From Porphyra umbilicalis (taxonomy: Eukaryota; Rhodophyta; Bangiophyceae; Bangiales; Bangiaceae): DNA of 64,000 nucleotides. The stretch covers positions 62,001-126,000 of the forward strand of contig KV918940.1 in the NCBI GenBank assembly GCA_002049455.2. Direction: 5' to 3'. Shown here piece by piece: positions 56,760 through 64,000 of the stretch; within the stretch, counting starts at the first letter, position 1, and every line of letters begins with the position of its first letter. The notes beneath the pieces were generated by a model. That model saw nothing but the letters and a program-made list of their open reading frames with translations, searched no databases and was not told the DNA's origin. A program made the translations under genes and the position numbers.

Positions 56760-56969
56760 AATCCCAGGTTGTACCTGGGATTCTAAGCCCCAGCGATGCC
56801 CGAAGATCCCAGGCAAGCTGGTATTCCGCATGAGCTTGAGGTCCTTTTTTCAGGGCTGTGAAGGTCTTCGACCTGGGATATTGAGCCACACAACCTGGTT
56901 TTTTGTGCCACTTCACCTGGTATTATGGGCCATAAAACTTGGGATTTCTCGTTAGATGTTCTAGTAGGG
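56760..56969 (+). repeat. right subterminal repeats and terminus of copy 1
   Basis: ATCCCAGGT and ACCTGGGAT occur near 56762 and 56775. Further units (ATCCCAGG near 56806, ACCTGGGAT near 56870, ACCTGGT near 56890 and 56916) lead to the terminal inverted repeat ending CTAGTAGGG at 56969. The arrangement mirrors the left end. Confidence 0.8.
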
Positions 56970-57761
56970 AGATGCAGAGAGCGTCATGGTGCTGTTCGGC
57001 GGGAGGCTCGGCTCTTGAAGATACGCGGACTCGGGGCCTGGTCTGCTGGCCGCGCACTGGTCCACGTGGCCGTCGTCGGATGGCGGCAGGGGCACACTCC
57101 CAGAGGCACTTCCTCTCGGGCGATACTGCTCCGCGTGAGTACCACCCTCCGGCCGTGTGGTGCGGCTCCTCATGCCGTCCGACTGGGCGCTCCAGAAGTC
57201 GTGCGGGTATGTAGGACGGGGATGTTGGCGGTGCTCAAAGCCGCGGCCGGTGCCGCTGCGCGCTGCCCCCCTTGGCGGTGACTGTCGCGTCTTCTCGGCT
57301 GTCGGCGTCGCCGCACCTGCCGCCCCCTTGATTGGCGTTGCTGGCATCGCCGATACCAAGACGTCGGTGGGGTCGAGGCCATGCAGCACCTGCTCCCGCC
57401 CCGTGCTCATGAGGCGCCGCGCCTTACGCACCGTCCCGGCTGCCGCCTCCAGGGCCGCTACGGCCAGTCTACCTGGTGACTGCGGTTCCTCGGGCGCCGC
57501 CCGGGTCCGTCGTCGGAGTGTTGCCGGTCGCGCCTGCGGTCTTGCCGCCGATGCGCCACCGCTGCCGCTACTTGCCGAACTGTCCGCCCATTGCACCTTG
57601 CGTGCGGCGCGGCTTCGAGTACTGACCGGCCGCCGCAATGGGTAGGTTGCTTTGGCCGATACCTTGGACAGGGTGGGCTTTGGAGGCGGTGGGTTCTTGG
57701 CAACAATGCCGCCCGTTTGCGCCGGCTTGGCGGCGGTCGCCGTTCCGTGCCAGCGCCGCAT
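56970..57761 (-). pseudogene. 5' part of host gene interrupted by transposon copy 1
   Basis: Minus-strand frame from ATG 57761 (MRRWHGTATAAKPAQTGG) running 264 codons to the transposon edge, where it would end within the element at TAG. It is rich in Ser/Arg/Pro with a SP/TP-rich pattern (MPATPIKGAAGAATPTAEKT, KNPPPPKPTLSKVSAKAT), suggesting a disordered, basic, possibly chromatin-linked protein. The frame position at 56970 and at 50610 is compatible: ignoring the element and one target-site copy, 792 + 261 nt form one uninterrupted frame of 350 codons plus stop. The frame remains open upstream to 57905, so the true start could be earlier or in an upstream exon. No family recognised apart from the Tudor-like C-terminus on the other side. 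Confidence 0.6.
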
Positions 57762-59108
57762 GGCGCCGACACGCTTGGAGCAGCTCACATCGCAGTACAA
57801 GCCAACCCCATAGCTGACATGGGGGCAGTGCAGGTGAAAGCGAAACAACAGAAGGCGCACAGAGGTACAAGTGAAGAGCACGGGTGGCAATGCAAGGGCA
57901 CACAATGGAACTGTTAAGCACTCTCAGTTCGACATGCAAATGCGCTACGGGCCAAGGAAGAAATGAAGCTCACGTAGCAGCGGCAACAGAACAACAAGAA
58001 TGCATGCGCGAGGGTGATGCCTCGAGGGGCGCTTGCACCACTCGAGGTCAGTGCCACAAACTCACCGTCCATTGTGTGGCTTGCCACAACATCCGCACGG
58101 AATGGAGGCAGCGCCCTTGACCATTGCCTCCCGCCAACGCGCCCGAACCGAGAGGGTGTGCCGCCTCCTCTCACCCGTCGGCCTGGTGGGTTCCCGTAGC
58201 GACACCGCTGCAAGCACGTACGCCGGCCACGTGCCCGCAAACGACACTGCATGCAGAGCGGCAGGAGGTGGGGCCACCACCGCTCTCCAGCTGCGCAGAC
58301 CGACATCCCCAGGCTCTGCGGGCGCAGGCGCCCCGCGGAGCGGGCCCGCCCGCTGCGCCAGCGCTCGGGGGACTAGCCCAGCCGACAGCGCCGGTGGCAG
58401 CAGTCGACCAGTGGGGCCGACCCCCCCCCCGAAAATGCATCGGCTGAGGGGTCGCGGCTGGATGCATCCTCTGTTGGCCACCCGCTGGCGACGAAGGTTG
58501 GAACTGCAGCTCCACACCCCCCCCCCTGCACCCTGTCGCTGTGGCATGGCGCTGGCAGAGGGCCACCAGAGCACCTGCGGGGGAGCCCCGCCGCTCGAGC
58601 GGCGACTCTGGTTGCCGGCAGGCGCGCGACGCGCCGGAGCCGTCTCGATTCTCGGGCCGCCTGACGAAATGTGGTGGACTCGGTCGCATGATCGGCTCGG
58701 CCGAGATCCCCACCACTGCCTCCCATTAAATTGATCTGGCAAGGCCGTTGGCGAGTCCAATTGGGCTGGCAGGCGACGACGCGCGGTGCGCCCGCGGGTG
58801 CGCTTCAGAGCACACCCAACAACGTCGGTTGCGAACCGCTTTTGCGTATTATTCGTTAAACGTGGCATATTTGCCAGTTATGGGCAGAGGTATGGGAAAA
58901 CCGGTCATCCCACCAACGTCGCGAACCAGATCTGCGAACCGAGCTACTGGTGGGCCAGATATAAGTCCAACCGGATAATATGGCGCTGGTTCGCAGGAGG
59001 TTCGCATTTTTCCATCGGCCGACCATACCACTGGCGTTTGGGCAGACGTTTGTGCATTTCCGAACGTTTTGCGAACCGAATCTGTCTACAATTCTGTCTA
59101 AACGGGGG
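57762..59108. other. region without a confident gene
   Basis: A minus-strand frame 58062-58868 and overlapping plus-strand frames are open together and show no domain. The right part contains the GCGAACC cluster annotated separately. Confidence 0.4.
58831..59077. repeat. cluster of GCGAACC motifs in both orientations
   Basis: GCGAACC occurs at 58831, 58921, 58934 and 59071, and its complement GGTTCGC at 58988 and 58999: six copies in about 250 bp of otherwise AT-richer sequence. It could be a degraded transposon end or a protein-binding array. Confidence 0.5.
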
Positions 59109-60623
59109 TCAAACACCCAAATCGGGACGATCGCAGACAAACACGTTGCGTTGACGATCGCACAGGCGTCTCGAGATCTGATATTCATGAGCATGCGGTC
59201 GCGAGTGGCCGCAGATTCCGTTCGAGGCGCAGGCGGCGCTCATTGCCGGGCCCTGTGGGGGGCGGGGCCGGCGGGACACGGTTTTTTCCTGGTGGACATC
59301 CGCCGCCACGCGCGATTCTGGGTCGGCCCCCCCACGGCTGAACGGTTTGATTAGGGGAGGGGGGGCGCCTAGAGGCACTGTCGCATGGGTTGGCGAGCGG
59401 CCCCAATGCGGTCGTCCAGCGGAATTCTTTGGCGGGGTGGCCCCCAGTTGACGCGCTGCTGGTGCCACCAACCTGCGCTGGGAGCCAATCGGGGGGGGGT
59501 TCCGCGCAGCGCAACATTGTGTGGCCGGCATCTGCCTNCCTGACGGCCCGTCACCGCCGCCGACTGTCGCCGCCGGCCCCGCCATGACGGAGGCCAAGGA
59601 TGGGAGGGAGGGCGCCTTGGTCAGTGCCCCCCCGCCCCCCCACCGTTGGACAAAGAGCGACGGGAGGCCGGCGCCGGCGGCCGCCTCCAACGCCGCCGTT
59701 TGGGTGGACGGCAACTGCGCGAGCGCCGACGGAAGCCGCACCAGCCGCACGTCCACGGGCGTGCCGCGGGCGGGGGATCGCCCGCCGTCCGCCGCCCGCA
59801 TCGCAGCGCCCGCCCAGAAGGCGCTCGGCCGTGGCGGCGGGGCGCCCCCAGACAGCATGCGGCGGGCGGTTGGCGGTGGCGGTCCGCCGCCGTCGCCGTC
59901 GCCGCCGCCTCGGCGGCCGTCTGCGTCGCCGCTCGCCCACGAGCGGCTCGACCGCGGCGGCAGCGACGGCGGTGGCGCGGGCGCCCACACCAGCAGCGAC
60001 TCGTGGGCGGGGGCGGCGGGCAGCGAGTGGAGCGCCGCCGACGGGCCCGCCCACGAGTGGCTCAACCGGAAGGGTGGGGGCTCCCCCGAGGGTTGTGGGC
60101 CGCTCGACAGCGCCGGTGTGGTCACCTCCGCCTCCCCCGACTCCATGCTGCTGTTGCTTCCACGAACGGGGGGTGGCAGCCGTCTGCCGCCGCCGCTGCC
60201 GCCGCCGCCACCGCGTCGGTCGCCGCTGCCGCCGTCGCTGCTGCGCCCGTCGCTGCTGCCGCCGTCGCTGCCAAACCGGTCGCTGTGGGCCGCCCTCACC
60301 CACCGCACGCGGGCAAAGGAGCTGTCGCTGAGCGGCTCGCTGCGGCTGGACGACAGCGCCCCCGACTCGCGTGGCGAGGGGGCGTTGGGAGTGGCGCGCG
60401 GGGAGACCGAGCCGTGGACGAGCGCCGCCGCCGTCGACGATCGGGGCAGAGGGGAACCGCCGGCAGGGGCTCGGGGCGCGCCGCCGCCGTGAAGGAAGGT
60501 GCCCTGCCGGTCTGCCCGCCCGCTACAGTCGTCCCCCGTTGCCGCCGGGGGGGCGGCCGACTCGGACGGTGTGCGCTTGAGGGTGATCAAGATCTTGTGC
60601 CGCAGGCGGGTGCCAAATCCCAT
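59109..60623 (-). CDS. unrecognised Ser/Pro/Gly-rich protein
   Basis: Uninterrupted 504-aa minus-strand frame. The start ATG at 60623 opens a non-biased basic segment MGFGTRLRHKILITLKRTPS, which resembles a short conserved N-terminal motif. The remainder is mostly disordered: SDSSFARVRWVRAAHSDRFG, a GGSSDGRSSDGGSGDRRGG stretch, then recurring short motifs around aromatic residues (FRLSHSWAG, SSRSWASGD, PSAFWAG, PSLFVQRWGG) spaced by Ser/Pro linkers. Those repeated S-x-W-A-(S/G) elements could be linear binding motifs. One codon contains an unresolved base (N at 59538). The last ~80 codons look less coding-like, so the true end may be upstream of 59109, for example at an unrecognised intron. 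No family recognised. Confidence 0.5.
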   Translation of the reverse strand: MGFGTRLRHKILITLKRTPSESAAPPAATGDDCSGRADRQGTFLHGGGAPRAPAGGSPLPRSSTAAALVHGSVSPRATPNAPSPRESGALSSSRSEPLSDSSFARVRWVRAAHSDRFGSDGGSSDGRSSDGGSGDRRGGGGGSGGGRRLPPPVRGSNSSMESGEAEVTTPALSSGPQPSGEPPPFRLSHSWAGPSAALHSLPAAPAHESLLVWAPAPPPSLPPRSSRSWASGDADGRRGGGDGDGGGPPPPTARRMLSGGAPPPRPSAFWAGAAMRAADGGRSPARGTPVDVRLVRLPSALAQLPSTQTAALEAAAGAGLPSLFVQRWGGGGALTKAPSLPSLASVMAGPAATVGGGDGPSXRQMPATQCCAARNPPPIGSQRRLVAPAARQLGATPPKNSAGRPHWGRSPTHATVPLGAPPPLIKPFSRGGADPESRVAADVHQEKTVSRRPRPPQGPAMSAACASNGICGHSRPHAHEYQISRRLCDRQRNVFVCDRPDLGV

Positions 60624-60877
60624 GGCGACGACGTGGGGAGAGGACGGAATACAGCGGAGCGGGGCGGGCGCACGTGCGTGGGGTGCTTCGCGGAAAACGA
60701 AGCGGCGTGGGTGGCGGCCGCCGGGAAGGAAACGCCAAGAAAAATAGCTGTGCAGAACGAGTGCAACACAGATGCGCTAATGCCGCTGGGTTGGACGTGG
60801 GCGCGCGCGCGCGGTTGTCACGAGGACACGTGATGCTGCGCGGAACCAACAGTGCTTGCCATCGAGAGGCAGGGAAG
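60624..60877. other. upstream region of 59109-60623 gene, hit by transposon copy 2
   Basis: Only 254 bp separate the minus-strand start codon at 60623 from transposon copy 2, which has therefore landed in the presumed promoter or 5' UTR region. Confidence 0.5.
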
Positions 60878-63800
60878 CCCTACAAGAAAATTTGACCAAA
60901 AATCCCAGGTTTTCTGCCTCGAAATCCCAGGTCGCCTGGGATACCGAGCCAAACCCACTTCCATGGAGCGATTTACCTGGGATTCCGTGCAACGGCGACC
61001 TGGCCCGTGCGGATCGACCTGGGATTTCGAGTCCAATGTCGCGGATCGGCCTGGATGGGATCCTCAGCCTCTCTGCTCATGCCGCTTCGCACGCCAACAA
61101 TCCCCGCCAGCTCGGAACAAATTGTGAAGTGGCCGTGTCCTCATACATTCCCGACCTTCGGCCTGCCCCATCGCCACCGCGGCGTAGTGACACGTCAGGC
61201 TTCAGGGAGGGAGGGTATCCCCGGCTGGGCTTGTGCCCCGATACAGAAGGTCCGGTGACGCGGGCCGGCGGCGCTCTGGGCCGCCGCCAAGCGACCATTC
61301 CGGCATGTGGGGACATCAGGACCAGCATGCCTCGAGCTGTCAGACTGGAGCAGGGGGGGGGGTGCAGCGGGTGGAAGGTGGCCAACACAGCGATGCATTG
61401 AGCCCCTCTCGTGTGCGTGCTGGAAGGGAAAAGTGAGACTTGTGGCCACCTGGTCGAAACACCTGAGGCTTATGACGAGCGAGCTGCTTCCAGTCTGGCC
61501 TTCCACCGTTGAGATCTAGATGCCGATGGAAGCTTCCAGAGCATTCCACTGTCAGCCGTGCAATCCTGCCATTTGATAGGGCACTGCTTCGCCCTGTTTG
61601 CCTGTAAAAGAGTCTCCCATGGCCTTACCGACGATGTGTTCCATCAGCCATCGACACTCGCATTGCCACCGCCGGTGCTCCTTCTTCGCCGCCTCGTCAT
61701 CGACCTGCTGCTCCAGCTCCCCCCCCTATCCCAACCTCCACCCCCCACCAGCAGTGGCCATGGTACCCTCTGGCGTCGGCGAGCGGTACGCCTGTTACTG
61801 CCCATCCTGCACGGACGACGGCCGCAGTGGTCCCAACTCGGTGTGTCGGTCAACTTTTTTTATCCACCGACAGCGTGAAAAGCGCCGTCGTCTGGAGCAT
61901 GGCGGCCACGGTGGCGGTCCAGCAAATGCCCTACTCCCCAATGGTGGGGGGGGGGACCATCAGCGGGCGACGGGCTTTCGGTGCCGTCGGGCGGCCAGGG
62001 TGGACAACCGCCAGGGGATGACGGCGCCAGCGCACAGGCGGCCGTCGAGGCGGACCGGCGCCGATGCGATGCGGACGAAACGCCGGACGCAAGTGTGGCA
62101 TCGAGCGATTCCACGTCAAACGACGGATCAGACGGATCAGACGGGTCAAACGACGTGCCACCACCGGATTTCATCGCTGATCCGGAGCCAGAAGATCAGA
62201 TTGGGGCTCCACCAATCCCGATTTACCAACCAACCGTCAGCACGAACGAAGTGCGTCTGACGGTGGGCCAGTTTAAGGATTGCAGAGCAGACCTTGCGCT
62301 GCATGCCTTTACAGTTCAACACGATTTGACGCAAGCGTCGATTGCGGATCTACTTCAATTAAGCTCCTCCGCGGCCACGTACTGCACGCCCCACCTTATG
62401 GAGCGTTTCGTCGATGCAAGCGTCAACTTGGAGACAAGGTTAGTCGACTGTTGCGTCCACGGGTGCGTGGCCTTCACCCATACGCGCGCGCAACAGACCA
62501 CGTGCGACGCTTGCGGATCACCGCGCTTCAAAGCCAACGGCAAGCCGGCCAAACAGGTCACGTACTGGTCCTTGACATCCTGGTTGGCTCACCTTCTCAG
62601 CGACCCCATAATTGGGAAGTCAATGATGGAGAACATGGCTGCGGCGCGCAAGGCTGTGGATGAAGTGGCCGACGGGGTCCACGACTACCCCCACAGCTCG
62701 AACTTCCGTCACTACCGCGATGCAGGACTACTTGATCACGGCCCTTTCGTACCAGTTAACTGTGGAACCGACGGCTTTCAGTTCTTTCGGCAGAACGGGT
62801 TCGAAGGCTGGCCGGTAACGGTCACACCCCTGAGCCTGAGCCCTAACCAACGGACGCGCATGAAGTATCAGCTACTGCTGGTCGTAACGCCTGGGCCAAG
62901 ACAACCTGCCGACCTCGAATCGTTTCTACACCCCATTGCGGCGGAGTTAAACGAGCTGGCCAAGGGTGTTCCCGGTCTAATAGTAGCCAACTCGCCAACC
63001 CCAGTCGTGTTAAGGGCCGGAGTGCTCAACTTTACGACGGATCAGCCGGGCGGCGACAAGCTCTGTCAGCTAACTGGCGTCAGCAGCTACATTTACAACC
63101 GTTTTCGCCTCTTCCAGGGAATCTACGCTCCTGCAAGTAGCCATGTCTACTTCCCGCCTAAGGATCTAAGCGGCAAGTCTCTGTTCAAAGTACGTGACTG
63201 CATTGCACCGCGACGCACGGCCGCAAGTATCGCCGTAAGTGCGGCTGAAGTGGAGGACGCGCGTGCAGAAGGCAGATCGGTCGCGTACCAGACAAGGCTG
63301 CAGCAGAAGAGTGGCGTCAAGGGCTACTCCCTGTTCTTCGCGCCCAGCCCAGCAATGCGCACCGCCTACCCGCACCTGAAACACTTATGGACAATGGGTC
63401 CTACCGCCGCCCCCTACGATACCATGCACTTGGTGCTCCTAAACGTTGTGCCGCACCTGTGGAAGCTCTTCGCTGGGCTTAAGCTGGTAAACAATAAGAA
63501 GGACGAAGACTACTTCTTACCGAAGGCGACGGTGGCCCTCATCGGCCGGGAGCTGCGGGAGGCGCGCCAGACGGTGCCCCTGGCCCAGGCCAGATCTCTG
63601 AGAAATATCGACATCCATCAAAAGTCCTTCAAGGCGGTCGACTGGATGCACTTTATCCTGTGCAGCGGAGAAGTACTGCTGGCAAGTCGGATTCCAAGCG
63701 CCTTCTACAAGATCTTCATGGCACTAAGCCGCGCCTGCCGTCTGCTATTCCGACCTAGGGGCGTATCTGAGGCGGATATCCAGTCGATTGACAACGATCT

Positions 63801-64000
63801 CAAGTACTTCGTGACCAACTACTACGATAAGATATACCGCGGATCGGCCGAGCGGTTACCGCTCTGCCTGTCTACAATTTCTTCTCTTCTAGACATTGTT
63901 CCGCTGCTCCGCGCGTGCGGCCCAGCCTGGGTCGTCTGGCAGTTTCCGATGGAGCGGAAAATTGGGACGCTGGGAAAGCTGATCCGCTCCAGTTCAAGAC
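60878..64000 (+). mobile_element. CACTA-like DNA transposon, copy 2 (cut by window end)
   Basis: Begins CCCTACAAGAAAATTTGACC and is collinear with copy 1 at an offset of 10,264-10,265 bp. The preceding bases are AAG, the expected site of a 3-bp duplication whose partner lies beyond the window. In 3.1 kb I see only a few differences from copy 1: one G-run length, a CCCAT/CCTAT change, ACCGAAAA/ACCAAAAA near the left end, and AAC/AAT in a Lys-Asn-Asn-Lys stretch. The right end should lie near 67.23 kb by collinearity. Confidence 0.92.
61760..64000 (+). CDS. transposase of copy 2 (3' end outside window)
   Basis: Same protein as at 51495 in copy 1: ATG 61760, zinc-finger-like block, the same G10 run (here about 61946-61955) requiring the same frame step, then the main transposase frame open to the window end. 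No premature stop is visible. The region corresponding to the copy-1 TAG (53807) would be at about 64072, just outside, so whether the stop is shared cannot be seen here. Confidence 0.85.

Larger units (their letters stand above)
50614..56969 (+). mobile_element. complete CACTA-like DNA transposon, copy 1 (tnp2/Plavaka type)
   Basis: 6,356-bp element. The left end CCCTACAAGAAAATTTGACC pairs with the inverted right end CCCTACTAGAACATCTAACG. It is flanked by the 3-bp duplication AGA (50611-50613 and 56970-56972). Both ends carry dense subterminal repeats of ACCTGGGAT/ATCCCAGGT. It encodes a tnp2-type transposase (51495-54454) and a second spliced gene (55069-56449), both rightward. A 3-bp duplication, short inverted ends, subterminal arrays and tnp2-like protein define CACTA/EnSpm-type elements; here the terminus is CCCTAC in place of CACTA. 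A second copy at 60878 is nearly identical, implying recent movement. Confidence 0.92.

Noticed and set aside
50614-56969. Treating the whole transposon as an ordinary intron of the host gene.
   Set aside because: Its ends are CCCTAC...GTAGGG with a target duplication, not GT-AG, and it encodes its own genes. Splicing within it remains possible but is not supported by the sequence.
59538-59538. Single ambiguous base N inside the 59109-60623 gene.
   Set aside because: An unresolved call in the assembly, not a biological feature; it affects one codon only.

Overview
The window looks like nuclear DNA of a GC-rich alga, most likely a bangiophycean red alga of the Porphyra/Pyropia type. Visible reasons are compact genes with zero or one short intron, an initiator tRNA-Met of eukaryotic nuclear type, a cytosolic ribosomal protein gene (eL13), a thylakoid Tat translocase subunit with a transit-peptide-like N-terminus, long poly-C/poly-G runs and (GCC)n tracts, and abundant small DNA transposons. 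The species assignment is inference. Gene coordinates below span introns; splice sites were chosen by reading-frame continuity and a recurring GTACGT 5' splice site.

Layout. 1-13.2 kb holds no convincing gene. It contains a ~700-bp dispersed repeat (two copies here, a third at 20.1 kb), nested inverted-repeat elements, a Harbinger-type MITE with TTA duplications, and a 4.85-kb composite bounded by ~410-bp inverted arms around GCC/CCCCCG tracts. 13.2-18.1 kb carries a membrane-anchored metzincin-type metalloprotease and, on the opposite strand, a glycine-rich secreted protein. 18.1-23.4 kb is repeats and hairpins. 23.4-35.7 kb is gene-dense: a MOSC/mARC-type molybdoenzyme, an aquaporin-like channel, a DUF493/YbeD-like protein, an unrecognised membrane-anchored protein, tRNA-iMet, TatB/Hcf106, and a DxD glycosyltransferase-like protein. 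39.7-48.8 kb contains a TadA-type deaminase, a gamma-glutamylcyclotransferase-fold protein, a zinc-knuckle/DnaJ-type cysteine protein, and eL13.

50.3-64.0 kb is dominated by two almost identical copies of a CACTA-like (tnp2/Plavaka-type) DNA transposon. Copy 1 (50614-56969, 6,356 bp) is complete. It has CCCTAC(A/T)AGAA terminal inverted repeats, an AGA target duplication, subterminal ACCTGGGAT/ATCCCAGGT repeats, a transposase split by one frame change and one in-frame TAG, and a second, spliced gene of unknown function. It sits inside a minus-strand host gene whose reading frame is exactly continuous when the element and one target-site copy are ignored. Copy 2 starts at 60878, about 250 bp upstream of another host gene, and runs off the window.

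Several genes (mARC, DUF493, glycosyltransferase, zinc-knuckle protein) change frame exactly at long C or G runs, and eL13 has a 2-nt shift at a TGTG. These may be assembly length errors or real variation; the sequence alone cannot decide. The most notable system is the young transposon family: intact ends, a disrupted host gene, an unusual two-break transposase and an undescribed accessory gene.
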